64,000 bases of DNA, taken from NCBI GenBank assembly GCA_018398585.1, contig JAGTTD010000022.1, positions 1,887,501-1,951,500 of the forward strand, written 5' to 3'. How positions within the stretch are numbered: the stretch's first letter is position 1; every line of letters starts with the position of its first letter. Positions 1 to 10,967 of the stretch are shown here, in pieces. This DNA comes from Simmondsia chinensis (taxonomy: Eukaryota; Streptophyta; Magnoliopsida; Caryophyllales; Simmondsiaceae). The translations under genes and the position numbers were made by a program. The notes beneath the pieces are model-generated. The model made no database searches. It was not told the origin of the DNA and saw only the letters and a list, made by a program, of their open reading frames with translations.

Positions 1-351
1 AATTGATTGACATCACAAATATGGGCGATCGATCAATGATCAGTTCACAAATGTAACCTCGCACGCAAAGGACTCAAAAGCTAAACGAACTCGTTTATTT
101 AAGTCATTTTAAGTTAAGGTCATAGATCATCTGATCCCGAGCTTAGTTTTCGGGCTCAGTTGTCTAAACTCTTAACTCGAGCACTGTTTTTCCAGACAAG
201 TATGAGTTAGATAATTGCTTTAAGTCGAATATTACAAGGTTTAAGGACATTGTAACACAACAACAACAACAACAACAAAGAATAAAGAGACGCCAAAGGC
301 AAAGGAATTAATAGATATTAGTTACATATTCTATTTCTTAATTATTTATAT
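1..351. other. AT-rich intergenic DNA
   Basis: No gene is seen. It contains a short (CAA)n run near 257-277 that could be the tail of a minus-strand SINE or RTE copy whose body is not recognisable, and ends with the left target-site duplication (338-351) of the 5S-headed SINE that follows. Confidence 0.5.
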
Positions 352-593
352 AAAAGCAACATTCTCAGTGTCCCAAGGGCTCCTGTCTTTGCAGAATCTA
401 GGGGGTGGATATATGCAGCTTTCCCCCTTCAGGGTGCTACTCTGAAAAGAGGCTGTTTCCGAAACCCAACCTGAGGGGTGCAACACGAGGATTTTCTAGG
501 AGGTCACCCATCTTGATACTACTCTCACCCAAGCACGTTTAACTTCGGAGTTCTAATGGGATCCGGTGCTTGCGTGTTGGTATCCTCTTAAGT
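352..593 (-). mobile_element. 5S rRNA-headed SINE, copy 1
   Basis: On the minus strand the element opens with a 5S rRNA sequence (about 588 down to 470: the CCGGATCCCATTAGAACTCC segment, box A region AAGTTAAACGTGCTTGG, and box C region GGGTGACCTCC), then passes into a tail shared with RTE LINEs (AAACAGCCTC, GCTGCATATATCC, GGGAGCC-like). It is flanked by a perfect 14-bp duplication TTAATTATTTATAT at 338-351 and 594-607, the mark of target-primed insertion. The short 3' tail reads GAATGTTGCTTTT. Seen directly: 5S homology, tail homology and duplication. Inferred: it was once a Pol III-transcribed SINE. Confidence 0.85.
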
Positions 594-607
594 TTAATTA
601 TTTATAT

Positions 608-1200
608 TATAATTTTTTTTTACTTTATGGGTCGAAGTAAATATTCTACTGTATGGTAACTTACAAAGAATCTTGAGATCGACTGATATTACTTTTAAGA
701 AACTGTCAAAATCTTATAAGAAAAACAAGTTAACTTTAATAAGAACTCACGAACGTTGTATTTTTACAACGCGACGGAGCCATAAAAGCAATTAAAGATA
801 AGACACAAAAATTTATTGTAAGTGAAGGTGAGAACGGTGTATTATATGAATTTAATAAGGTAATCTTGAATTGATTCATTAATCACAAATTAATTACGTG
901 ATTAATTAATCAGGATTTATAATTTGGTACATTGAAAATAGTTTAATATTTGGTAAATTCATGCCTTGAATTAACTTTCAAGTTTCACCATCTGTATTGA
1001 ATTTTTGTGATGTTCTTATATTAGTCTTTGTACTGTACGCTTTTCTGTGTATATGTTCGAGCCTCGCTCTTGTGGGTACACCTATTTTGTATTGTGATTT
1101 TTGTTGCTAATTATTTAAAAAAACTATCCGTACGAATTGTGTATATGAAAAAGAACTCATTGCCCTTTTAAGAAGTTAAAAAAAAAAAAAAAAAGCAAAA
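608..1200. other. AT-rich intergenic DNA, no gene seen
   Basis: Only low-complexity AT-rich sequence is visible, ending in a run of A residues (about 1178-1194) that abuts the next minus-strand 5S-headed SINE and may be its extended tail. Confidence 0.4.
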
Positions 1201-1428
1201 TACCCAGTGCCTCAAGGGCTCCCGCCTACGCAGGCTCTTGGGGGGGGGGTGGATGTACACAGCCTTTCCCCTTCAGGGTGTTAACCTGAAGAGAGGCTGT
1301 TTCCCAGTGCCCCCAACCTAAGAGTGAGGACTTCCCAAGAGGTCATCCATGCTGGTACTACTCTCGCCCAAGCACGCTTAACTTCGGAGTTCTAATGGGA
1401 TCCTGTGACGGCGTGTTGGTACCCTCTT
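1201..1428 (-). mobile_element. 5S rRNA-headed SINE, copy 2
   Basis: Minus-strand copy with the head form GGGTACCAACACGCCGTCAC and a shortened 5S end in which CCTCACTCTTAGG-type sequence replaces the CCTCGTGTTGCACCCC of a complete 5S gene. The RTE-like tail follows (AAACAGCCTCTCTTCAGG, GGCTGTGTACATCC, GGGAGCCCTTGAGGCACTGGG). No convincing target duplication was found by eye; poly(T) follows the tail on the element strand. It shares the 5S-end deletion with the copies at 17217 and 32094, so these form a subfamily. Confidence 0.8.
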
Positions 1429-1460
1429 TGATGATTTGTAGGAATAGCAAGTTTAAGTTA

Positions 1461-1722
1461 TTACGGTATAAAATTATTTTAGAGTCTTTGTTTATTAGCT
1501 TAAGTTTTTAGAATAATGAGTTTTTCGATATGATACGAGAGTTTGAATCCCAACAACCTCAGTCTCAATATTAGTATTATTTAGCAGAAGATATATGGTG
1601 GACACATATACTATCCATACTTAAAATCGAATATTAATATAAGGGAGACATGTTAGAATATAAAATTATTATTAAGCGTTTGTCTATAATAAACTTAAAA
1701 TTTTGAAAACTCTCGAATTGTT
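1461..1722 (+). mobile_element. Decayed mini-LTR (TRIM/SMART-like) element
   Basis: Diverged copy of the family best seen at 5856-6146. A first LTR-like part (about 1461-1531) is followed by TGATACGAGAG, a decayed primer-binding site, then GAGTTTGAATCC, and a purine-rich stretch AAGGGAGACA just before a second LTR start, TGTTAGAATATAAAAT (1649 onward). The boundaries are approximate. Confidence 0.5.
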
Positions 1723-2014
1723 TTATAGTAACACCACTACAGTATTTGATTGAAATGATGAAAATAATCCAAGCATTACATATAAAATCACTGATTAAAC
1801 AATTTTAACTAATACAATCTCGTTTATTGTTGCAATAAATAGTTTCATATATAAGGAGACAAACCCGTGAATAGATAAAATTACAAAAAAAAAAAAAAAA
1901 AATTCTCTTTTCTTACAGACAATCCACAATATTCAAGGTCGATCCTTACCCTTAATAGTTCACACAACTGCATAAGGATTTTGTTTCGACAGGGTAAAAT
2001 TTAAGCTCAACGTT

Positions 2015-2462
2015 TTAGAAATGGATTGAGTTTAAAATCTCCATAGATTTGCGATCTCCTCGGGTCCTATATCTTTTGCACCATAAGCTTTTGCCATTCA
2101 CTTTAAACTGCACTTGTTCATGATTTCTCATGATCATCCATACAATTGAACGACGAGTGAAAACCACTTTCCCAAATAGGGGAGGGCTCTCATCTGGATG
2201 GTGCACGTAAATCCTCTCAATGCAGTTCCCAAGTTGCCTGTTTACCAGAAGAGCAAACACAAAAGATAAAACACGTTAGTGAAATATACACAATTGGATA
2301 TGGATAGTGTGTGATAAGAAAGCATACATACGCGCAAAAAAAGTTGAGGATCTGAATCTCGGTAAGTGAATACCCATTTGAAAATGTGATAAATATCGTT
2401 CTTTCTTCTTCTCTTCCCCTCTCCTTGACCAGATCCCATGGTTGAGCGTAAGGGTTCAACAT
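2015..2462 (-). CDS. Small RRM-like (alpha-beta plait) plant protein, two exons
   Basis: Exons 2462-2332 and 2237-2015 on the minus strand join across a 94-bp intron (donor GTATGT, acceptor AACAG) to give 117 aa. The protein opens MLNPYAQPWD and carries RTIFITFSNGYSLTE and then PPLFGKVVFTRRS, with an LWCKRY-type end. These are, from memory, the signatures of a small plant-specific family predicted to adopt an RRM-like nucleotide-binding plait; the exact RNA target and role are not known to me. The start was chosen because it begins the conserved NPxAxxW segment, lies about 80-110 nt downstream of a TATA box, and has no upstream in-frame alternative that extends conservation. Family assignment is moderate; the splice model is well supported by the phase match (131 + 223 nt, divisible by three). 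Confidence 0.65.
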
Positions 2463-2565
2463 TTGGGTTTGTACACTGTGTTAGAGAAGAGTAGACAAAA
2501 GACTGTGTTCTGTGTTTCTTTGCATGTGTCTGTGTGAGACTGTGTAGAAAATAGATAGTGAAAAC

Positions 2566-2576
2566 TTTTATATATA
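2566..2576 (-). promoter_or_regulatory. TATA box for the RRM-like gene
   Basis: Minus-strand TATATATAAAAG lies about 105 bases before the start codon, which places transcription start near 2535-2545 by the usual plant spacing. Position and match are seen; use is inferred. Confidence 0.5.
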
Positions 2577-2722
2577 GGGAAACACTGAAGAGGTGTGACT
2601 CTTAACGGGGCCATATTTGAATGGAACTCGATTTTTCACGAAGAGGTGTCTCAGTGCAAGAGGCCCTCGACTTTTAGAGGAAACATTTTTTTTTTTTAAT
2701 TTTTCCACCATTTATTACTTTC

Positions 2723-2742
2723 TATATATATATATATATATA
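2723..2742. repeat. (TA)n microsatellite
   Basis: About ten TA units in a T-rich stretch. The flanks to 3360 are AT-rich with no gene seen. Confidence 0.8.
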
Positions 2743-3377
2743 ATTATATTATCCATGGGGACATTGAATCAAGCAGTAATCTTGTTTAATTACTACATAA
2801 ATAATTAAGAAAAAATACAAATTTTAATAACTACTCGTAATAAAAATAAAATAAAACCATAAAATTAAGGAAAAAAATTGCACTAATAAAAAGAACACAA
2901 CTATAATTTGCATACAATTTCGTATTAATTGAACCGTCGAAGTTTATCGTTTACCGTTTACAATATAACTGAATGTGAAATTAATACAAATCGTTAATAC
3001 CATTATATTTTTTGGCATATTACATTTACGAAGTATCGAACGGTTGTTTGAGTTGTAATAACTTGATTTCAAATAGTTACATCATTTAACTTAAAGTTTA
3101 TTTTCTAAGCGCCTATTTCGTATTTTTATTTGTTTGCAACTTTCAGTAATTGTGAAATGAATTATTAAATTTGAAAATAATTTAATAGTTTCTTTATTTT
3201 AATCTTTATTCAAACTAAAAAAAATGAGAAAATTAGAAACAATAAAAAATGATCGAATTTCACATTAAATATTGAAATATTTGAATCGATTGGACCAACT
3301 TTTTTTTCTTTTTTTTTCATTTTGAATTTTTTAACCACATTGACTTATACTTTATATTTTTGTAACATGGTAAAAAA

Positions 3378-3556
3378 TTCATCCGCCGGGACCTTGTTTC
3401 AGTGGTACGAGGCAAGTGAGGGGATAGAGTATTATTTTAGGCCAAAAGGCGTGGAGTTCGATTCCCCTGAAGCTCTCCCCGAGAAATCCTTGACTTAACT
3501 GACGCTTATAGTGTGTGGGTCGCAGCATGAGTCGAGGTTTATTGGGTAGAAAAAAA
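3378..3556 (+). mobile_element. tRNA-derived SINE, full length
   Basis: The head has a tRNA box A-like CAGTGGTACGAGGCA and a box B GAGTTCGATTCCCC; the body (CCTTGACTTAACTGACGC, GTGTGGGTCGCAGC) is also seen in the minus-strand copies at 19166-19310 and 58681-58830. It ends in an A run and is flanked by a 13-bp duplication ACATGRTAAAAAA (3365-3377 and 3557-3569, one mismatch). This SINE is unrelated to the 5S-headed family. Confidence 0.8.
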
Positions 3557-3689
3557 ACATGATAAAAAACTTAAATTATAGTACTATTTCAAATTATATT
3601 ATTAGTCAAAATACTTATTTTATAGAATGATAAAATTTTATTCAAGTATCATGAGGTTTTATAATATATTTTTTTGGATTCTTTATAGC

Positions 3690-3990
3690 AAGGGCCTTTA
3701 TACTTTTCTTATTTTGTTAGTTTAGTTCTTGCACTTTTAATTATATCAATTTAGATATTATACAATTAATACTGTACCAATTTAGTCATGTGGTCAAATT
3801 TAAGTTAAGTTATTGAATTAATTTTCAAAGGCATAATTACGTTAGATACAAGTAACCCATCACAAATCCATCCACTGACTCAATTTAATTCAATCCATAG
3901 TCGAACTAATAATAATTTTATTAATAACTTAATATAAGTTTTTGACACAATAACAATTGTACACGGATTAAATTGAAAATGGGCAAAGTA
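3690..3990. repeat. MITE-like inverted repeat of the 'TTTAGTCC...TTGAC' family
   Basis: Stretches such as TTAGTTCTTGCACTTTTAAT on one side and GGATTAAATTGAAAATGGGC on the other are complementary in pattern and recur at 15895-16140, 18170-18575, 20243-20632 and 42890-43215. The boundaries are not sharp and no duplication is recognised here. Confidence 0.4.
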
Positions 3991-4445
3991 TAAGGATCTT
4001 CGTTATCAGTAACCTTATTTTTTAAATATCTTGAGATTTTAAAATATTTTTTAAAAATTCTAAACTCTGAAAACTTTGGTTTTAAATATCCCGAGATTTG
4101 GTAATATCTCTTTTAGGTATCCAAAGGCTTTAGAATACTTTTTAGACACCCGAATTTCGGCATTTTTTTAAGGTACCTTCACTTAACTACGTGGACCAAA
4201 GAAAAGGGAAATATTTCAAAAAAAATCTAATTAGGGCTAAATATGCCATTTCACTTTTAAACATTTTTAAAAATAATAAAAAGTCGAGCCCCCTCCTCTA
4301 CCACCGCCACTGCCATTGCCAGCTGTCCTCTACCGCCAGCATCGCCATCACCCGCCTCTGTCCACCACAATAACAGCGTCGCCACCTACATCCACCATTG
4401 TCACCGTCGTTGGTGGCCTCCCCCAAGCCCCAACCCCACTGCCAG

Positions 4446-4525
4446 CCTCACCCACCCACGCGCTGCCATGTGAGACCCCCAACCTTACTGCCGACCTCAC
4501 CCACCCACGCGCTGCCATCTGAGAC
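4446..4525. repeat. 31-bp direct duplication in a C-rich tract
   Basis: A 31-bp unit beginning CCTCACCCACCCACGC occurs at 4446-4476 and 4495-4525 with one difference, inside an unusually C-rich stretch (about 4285-4545) in AT-rich surroundings. Open frames exist but resemble no protein I know, so no gene is called. Confidence 0.6.
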
Positions 4526-5084
4526 CTCCTAACTTCCAACTTTCATATCCTAATTTTCGTAGAAACAACGGGTTAACTATGCAAACATCCACTAACTCAA
4601 GAAAACGACCCCTGAAGCCTTTGCCTCTTAACCTAGAGTGATGGAAGTGACGCCAATTTCTTATGGTTACAACGATCCTTCTCTTCATTAGTGTCTCTGA
4701 TGTATAAAAAAAAAAAAAAAAAAAAAAAAGAAACCGTTACAACTTTGTCTTAGAATGAGATTTATAATATATTCGAAGAGAATCGGGTCCATGTGTCTAT
4801 CTTCCGCATGCAATATTTTATTTTCCCCCTCTCTTTTTAAAATTTCAGTGGAGAAGTTAGGGTCGGGGATTGATAAGGACTCTTGAGACTGTAAGCAAAC
4901 ATGATTGGGCCTATGGGTACTTGAGTGTTACAAATTTTTACTTTCAGACTGCAGAAGTATAAACTTTTTAAATTTTAGTATATCATATTATTTATTAAAA
5001 TATCAAAGTACTTAAATAATAAATGCTTAAATTTTAAAGAGACTAGCGGAACCATCATTGCTTTTTATTATTATTTTTTTAAAT

Positions 5085-5235
5085 GGTAATGCCTTGGGTG
5101 AGGGGAGGAGATATGCCCCATAAACGTTAAAATGTCCCATCAAAGGGATCTACTATGACTCTAGTACAAATCAAACCCGAGTCGTACTATTGACGGTCAG
5201 AATACTCCGCCACTAAGCTATATCATTAAGAACCA
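5085..5235 (-). mobile_element. tRNA-like SINE fragment
   Basis: On the minus strand, TAGCTTAGTGGCGGAGTATT (box A type) is followed by GGGTTTGATTTG (box B type). It resembles the plus-strand copy in the TIC40 intron at 36122-36250 (TAGCTTGGTGGCGGAG, GGGTTTGATCCCC). The 3' part is decayed. Confidence 0.45.
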
Positions 5236-5446
5236 GTGGAACCACCATTGGTATGTGGCCTTAATGAAGAAAATTTAGATAAAGAGCTTATTTTCTACCC
5301 TTATATACCATTATTTGGATAATTTTATTAAATATCTATATTTTTTAACTAAAATATTATTTTATAAAGCTTATAAACTAAGAAATTAATGTACCAAACC
5401 TCGGTATACTAATATGTAATTTAGCCTAGTTTTTACACAAATTATA

Positions 5447-5722
5447 ATGGCGGGAACTTCCACTGCAATATCTAACCGCCATTACCCTCCTCCTCCGGCG
5501 CACCCATTCCTTCTCTCTCTCTCACCTCTCAACAAACAATGGAACCGACCACCAATCCAAGCTCCGACCTTGCCTCAGTGCGTACGGATCACCGCCCGAA
5601 AATCCGCCATTACGAGTCCATCGTCAGGTTACCGCCGCTGGAGCGATCGTCCACCTCACCGAAACCGCCGGCTGAGTCTCCGTCGCTGTCGTGGCCAAGG
5701 ACGGCGGCCACCGCTTTAGGGT
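5447..5722 (+). CDS. Possible first exon of an unrecognised gene
   Basis: An open frame of about 90 codons starts ATGGCGGGAACTTCC in a 275-bp stretch whose base composition (about half GC) contrasts with AT-rich flanks. Its N-terminus is rich in Ser, Pro and Arg and lacks acidic residues, reminiscent of a chloroplast transit peptide. All three forward frames are open over much of the stretch and the frame closes at a TAG near a possible donor (TTTAGG|GTAATT). A candidate downstream piece near 6205-6258 ends in TAG. I do not recognise the protein; it could be a real short gene, a remnant, or chance. A mini-LTR element lies at 5856-6146, in what would be its intron. Confidence 0.25.
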
Positions 5723-5855
5723 AATTCGGTGAAACCCTAACTCAATTTGTGGATTTTCTTTGATTTCATTATAATTGGCGGAAATTACGAATTAAAATTG
5801 TCAGTTTACGAGTTGTTGATTTTTAATATGAGGACTTGTTGAGCATCGTGACTAT

Positions 5856-6146
5856 TGTTAGAGTATAAAATCATTTCTGGACCTTTGCCTATCAGTTTAA
5901 GTTTTTGCGGTAGTTGGTTCTTGACATGGTATCAAAGTCTTGTTGACCAAGAGGTCATATGTTCGAACTCCAACAACTCCCACTTTCAATATTAACATAA
6001 TTTAAGCACAAGGTATGAGGTGACTTGTGTAATATCCACACTTCAAACCTAATGAATATTTGCGCGAGGGGGCATGTTAAAATATAAAATCAATCATGGA
6101 CTTTTACTCATCAACTTAAGCTTTTGAAATAGTGGATTGCTTGATA
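5856..6146 (+). mobile_element. Mini-LTR (TRIM/SMART-like) retroelement, near complete
   Basis: LTR 1 (5856-5926, 71 bp) starts TGTTAGAGTATAAAATCA and ends TTGACA. It is followed at once by TGGTATCAAAG, a close match to the initiator-Met-tRNA primer-binding site. LTR 2 (6075-6146) starts TGTTAAAATATAAAATCA and is preceded by the polypurine run GCGAGGGGGCA. The internal region is only about 148 bp and noncoding. It must rely on proteins from elsewhere. The 5-bp duplication is not preserved. This is the reference copy for solo LTRs at 17900, 20044 and 60584. Confidence 0.75.
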
Positions 6147-6800
6147 TAGGAAATCACAAATTAAAATTGTCAGTATGAGGATTTTGACGATCATCGTCGT
6201 TATCCGAATTTGAGGATTTGAAGTCCAAAGAATCCATAGGGAAGCAGAGGGAAGGCGTTAGCTAGTACGACTTACGTTTTTCTTATTCAAAATAATAATA
6301 ATAATAATAATAAGAGAAAGTAATGTATAAAGAGTTAAGAATAAGACGTTATCAAAATTGTAAACATGCAACATTAAGAAACCATGAACTTATATCATAA
6401 AACCTCCAATCCCTCTGCAAAATCAGTTAGAGTTATTTTAGCAAAGCCCTCAAAGCTCTTTTTCTAAAGAGCTCTTACAAAGACCACCTTTTCCTATAAG
6501 AAATGAACTGACGAATGTGGTGTTTACAAATTATGGCATTCCTCTCTAACCAAATACACCAAAGAATCGCAATCTTGGTCGTGGAGAATTACATTAAAAC
6601 GTCTTTCCTCTAATGACTTATGTTCATGATGATTATTGCTGGAGGATAACACAGTTGCAGGTGAGTTTGTACCTGTATGACACCATGAGACATTGATCTA
6701 GTGATAAAACTATCGAGATTAAGTTACTTGTACAAATGCTCTGAGAATGATTTGGGCTGAGCTTTTGTTTTTAGGTGATCGAAGCTGTGGAGTGAGCATG

Positions 6801-6864
6801 AATCCGAGCTTTGTGCTAGCTTCTTTGCTACAAATCCGAGCTTTGCGCTAGCTTCTTTGCTACA
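6801..6864. repeat. 32-bp tandem duplication
   Basis: Two adjacent 32-bp units (6801-6832, 6833-6864) beginning AATCCGAGCTTTG differ at one base, so the duplication is recent. The surrounding 6150-7420 has no recognisable gene, though 7010-7320 resembles dispersed sequence at 60060-60300 and 60660-60730. Confidence 0.8.
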
Positions 6865-7423
6865 AATAGTAGCAGTTAGGTTTTTCATTTGGACTAAGTG
6901 TGGAGTGGGGATTTGGAGTATTTTGTGTGCTTCTAGTTTTATTCATGATAACTTGGGAATGCAAACGATTTGGATATGTAGATATGAAGAATATGTTTGG
7001 TGGATGTGTAGGTAATCCCAATCTTTATATGTTAAATATCATTGGGCCTTTAGGTCCGACCATCGGAGTTCGCATTCATGAAATCCATATATTAACTCAG
7101 GTGGGGTTCCATCGTAAAACTAATTGGCATTAGGTGGAATAAATCTAGTAGGCTTATAGTTGCAACAAAAATATTAGCAACTAATACCAATTGGTTTTAG
7201 GATAGAACCCTACTTAGGCTTATATGTGGATCTCACATATGCCAACTCTATGGGTCAGACAGGCCTAAAGGATCAATGGAAATTTATGAGATCCACATCA
7301 CTCAGCAACTGTTTCAAGTTTTTGTAGTGATATCATCCTTTTTTTCTTTGGTACATCCTGCCTCTAATGTAGGGCTTTTATCTAAATTCTCAGGTTATCA
7401 GCTGTAACGTTTTAAGAGCCGAA

Positions 7424-7510
7424 GAGGTCTTGATTCAGTGGTAAAATATTACTAAATTTGTCATCCTAGGTTCAAATCGCCAACCCGGAACTCTCTTATG
7501 GAAAAAAAGA
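7424..7510 (+). mobile_element. tRNA-like SINE head fragment
   Basis: GTCTTGATTCAGTGGTAAAA (box A type) and AGGTTCAAATCGCC (box B type) are spaced as in a tRNA-derived SINE. The 3' part is not recognisable. Confidence 0.5.
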
Positions 7511-7804
7511 GGGGAAGTTGTAATGAAATGTAGGCTGCAGTTACTTGGTTCTGAGATAAGCATGATATCACTACAAAAACTAGAAACAATTGCTGCTGAT
7601 CTAATTTCTATTATAAAATTGAGATTTTCTTTCAATAAATTAGTTCAGCAGTCTTAAATAAAGGTAAGATGGATATAGTTTTAATTAAGAAAATTCAACG
7701 ATTTGGTCATTATGGTTTGGTGTTGAAATTAGTCATTTAACAAGTGATTATGATTAGTCCTGCATCACCTCTCTCTCTCTCCCTCTTCCTCTCCCTGCCT
7801 CAAA

Positions 7805-7813
7805 TATAAATAG
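7805..7813 (+). promoter_or_regulatory. TATA box of the MYB gene
   Basis: TATAAATAG lies 91 bases before the MYB start codon, directly after a CT-rich tract (about 7765-7798) of the kind called a Y patch in plant core promoters. Transcription would start near 7840. Confidence 0.65.
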
Positions 7814-7895
7814 AGGCAAACCCAGTAATAGCTCATAAAGTAAACTGAAGGTTGGCCAAGCATACCAAGATTGGCCTGATTATTGGACACCTAAG

Positions 7896-10220
7896 ATGGG
7901 AAAAGGACGCTCCCCGTGTTGCGACAAGGCGAAGGTGAAAAGGGGGGCTTGGTCGCAAGCGGAGGACTTGAAGCTCATTTCTTTCATTCAGAATCATGGT
8001 CATAGCAACTGGCGCGCTCTCCCTAAACTCGCAGGTTGTTCTTCTTCTTCTCACTTTTAGCTGTCTCATTTATTCATGTGATCAATCAACTTGAAAATGA
8101 ATCAAATGATGCCATTTTTGCACAAATTTGGGTTCTGTTCTGTACCTAACATTGATGGGTTTCTTGTATTTGACATATAGTCCCAAGAAGTAGAGGCGAG
8201 AATGGGAAGCTTGTAGTCATAGAAATTATTAAAGTTGGGAGCGTGGAGGAAGCATTTATATTGCTATATGTTATGTATATAAGAAATGCTATCAATTGGA
8301 CCGCTAAAGCACAACCTATCAAACAAAGTCCACATTAAGCAATAACTAAGAAATTGAGTACTCCAATGAATAGGATCAAGAAAATTGATTCCAACATATC
8401 CACATGATTTAATCATTCTTTGAATCGAATGATATAGTTAGTAACAAATTATCTAGTTATTATCTTCTTATCAAAATGATTCAACGGTCATTCAAATCGT
8501 GTTTCCGTTGAGTTTGATACGTGTTTGAAACATGAATATGACTTTGAAATGCTGAATCGTGTTTCCGAACATAAAATGTCAGCTATGATTTGTGCATTGT
8601 CATCTAGAGGTTTTAATAGCACTATTATTATTACTTCCATAGTAGGGATGGAGGCCCTTTGGGAACAACCTTACTATAGGACAGCACCTTGTACGGGTAA
8701 GATTGCGTATATTTTATCCCTCAGATAAGATTGTGTACATTTTATCCCTCAGACCCTATATAGACGGGAGCCTCTTTGAGGCATTGGGTGGTGGTTGTAT
8801 TATTAGTTGGTAGTGTTTTCTGGGTGAAATTTTTTTTGTTGAAAACAGAGTTAATTTTTGGAGAAAGCTGAAGTAGAAAGGAAACTTTTGCGGAGGTTGA
8901 GTTGCTTGATCAAACATCTCATTTAACCAATTGTACTTGGTCAAAGAAACATTACCGAGTTAGGTGGGGTCAGACACTAAATAAAGCAATCAACTTTGTT
9001 TACAGAAAAATCACCGTACATGGTATTTGAATTTTCCTGTGTAAATCAAAGTTAAATGAGCACTTTGCCAATTTTAGAAAATGGCAATTTAAACGAACAG
9101 ACTTCTTTGAGATTGAAACCAGACCATAAATGAATAGAGAAAGAAAACCGGACTAATTCTGACATGTTAGCTGTATATTTCATACATGGTACATAATCGA
9201 GCTCAGTTATCCGTATGGTGTTTTCTCATGCAACTCAGGATTAGCGCGATGTGGGAAGAGCTGCCGTTTAAGGTGGGTTAACTACCTCTGCCCTGAAGTG
9301 AAGCGCGGAAACTTCACCCCACAAGAAGAAGAAACAATAATAAAATTGCATGAGTTACTTGGTAACAAGTAAGAATCTGCAGAAAATCTCTCTTTTTTAC
9401 CTTTATAATAGTTTGATTTGAGCTGTTGGATTCGGTGTAGTAATTACACCATCCGTTCTCCAAGCTTGAGGCATTGGGTTCCAAGCTCGTTTCCCCCTCT
9501 CCCAGTTGTTGATGGCCCTTATTACGGCGATGTTATACTCTTTACCATCTAAAAAGATATTGTAATATTCTGACATCAAAAACAGTTACTCATCTATATA
9601 AAATGTAATACTCCAGGTGGTCGAAGATAGTTGCTCATTTGCCTGGTAGAACAGATAACGAGATAAAGAATATCTGGAATACCCACTTAAAGAAACGCTT
9701 AACTACCAAAAGATCAAATTCATCAATAACCTCGCAAAATCAAGATCTAACTTCCTCAACCTCTTCAAGTTCAAATATCGCTGACTCAAATCGCGAACCA
9801 GTGGTCTCCAATTCGCTCGAGTCCTGTGACACCAATGGAACAGTAACTGATGCAAAAAAAAGAGATTTACGAGAAGTAATCGAAATCCCGTTCGTGCCAA
9901 ACCTAGACTTGTGGGACTTGTTGGATGCGGACTCTAGTGTTGATAGTGATGTTCATTTGAGTGATGTTGATGTTACAAAATTTGAAGGTGGGGACAAGGA
10001 AAATGACGGTGGAAGTTGGTGGTGGTTGGAGTGCTTAGAAAATGAGCTTGGACTTGAACCAACAACAACTGATGTAGACACAAAAAACATGATTCCTGGG
10101 ATGGAATCTGAACCTCTGCAGTATCCTACCGGTTCAGATTTCATACCTTCGTCGGAAAAAGACGAGGGTCTTCTCCGGGTTTGCCCATTCTCGCTTGACG
10201 AGCCTTGGTGTAGTCAGTAA
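7896..10220 (+). CDS. R2R3-MYB transcription factor, subgroup 3 type
   Basis: Exons 7896-8034, 9239-9368 and 9617-10220 encode 290 aa, with the two introns at the standard R2R3-MYB positions. R2 (about residues 12-62) and R3 (about 65-115) are complete: [60 protein letters not shown]. The start MGKGRxPCCDKxKVKRG and EDLKLISFI match, from memory, Arabidopsis MYB58/MYB63 of subgroup 3, activators of lignin genes; the role here is inferred from that. The tail has an acidic, Trp-containing region ([14 protein letters not shown] and a WWWLECLE motif) suited to activation. The bHLH-interaction motif of R3 is absent. Oddities are Ala in place of Leu in GLxRCGK and Cys in YLCPE where Arg is usual. 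Intron 1 carries an RTE tail. Confidence 0.88.
8640..8812 (+). mobile_element. RTE LINE 3' tail in MYB intron 1
   Basis: The plus-strand tail has GATTGCGTATATTTTATCCC, GACCCTATATAGACGGGAGCC and GAGGCATTGGGTGGTGG. It contains a 28-bp internal tandem duplication (about 8699-8754, TAAGATTG.GTA.ATTTTATCC twice). It lies in the sense direction of the MYB gene. Confidence 0.7.
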
Positions 10221-10967
10221 CGTTGCCATGTCACGACTTGGCAATCATACAAGTTTAGATATATTTGATCCTCGATGGATCTCACTTTGATGGAGGCCCT
10301 GTGTAATTGATGATAGGTCAAATTTGCATGTTTTCAACGAGCTTTTTTCCCCCTAAAAGATTACTTAAAATTAAAAATTCTCATTCTATCTGGAAAAAAA
10401 AAATCCCAAGATGGTGTTCACATAGGTATATTTTCCCGCATCTACAAGAGTAGTTTTGCTGCGTGGACACTATTGTAGGAATTATTTTTTTTCCAAACAG
10501 TATAATGAGGATTTTTTTTTTTTTGTTTTTAAGCATTTTTTAAAGAGAAAAGACTCGTTTTCAACATGGTTTGTTGGAATTGACTAAATCATTCCAACTA
10601 CTAAACTAGCAAGTAAAAAAAAAATGTTAGCAGTGGATACATGCAAATTGCACGTATATGATAGTTAAATTCCTCTTGTTTTATTTAAATTTAAAATTAA
10701 TATATAGATAGAACTCATTGGTGTAAGGAATTATTGGTGTAAATTAGCAATGGAGCAAAGATTGAATTTAAAGCTTTGAATCAAGATCTCAAATCAATAT
10801 AATTATGCATTTTAATAGTTAATATGTATGTGTGGCCGATCTAACTATTTGTATTAGACGTTGCCCATAATTAAGCTTATACGTCGATTATTGTTTGTTG
10901 CTTTATTTGACTTGAGTAGTGCTTGTTTGCATTAGAAATGTGTGTTTTTATTTGACAGAGTAGGATT
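10221..10967. other. MYB 3' flank, no further gene seen
   Basis: AT-rich sequence with several T and A runs. A TGTGTAATTGATGATAGG region and later A-rich stretches could hold the MYB polyadenylation site, but no exact signal can be fixed. Confidence 0.35.

Noticed and set aside
352..593. True 5S rRNA genes or a dispersed 5S array
   Set aside because: Each 5S-like stretch is single, diverged at several positions, joined to the same RTE-type tail and, in most cases, flanked by target duplications. Array genes would be tandem with spacer and T-run terminators, which are absent.
3405..3475. A functional tRNA gene
   Set aside because: Box A- and box B-like motifs are present but the acceptor stem and anticodon arm do not form, and the unit is embedded in a SINE with target duplications. 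The same holds for 7424, 36122 and 5085.
4316..4539. Open frames on both strands in the C-rich tract
   Set aside because: Low-complexity Pro/Thr/Ala composition, overlapping frames on both strands and a 31-bp duplication point to repeat sequence and not to a gene.
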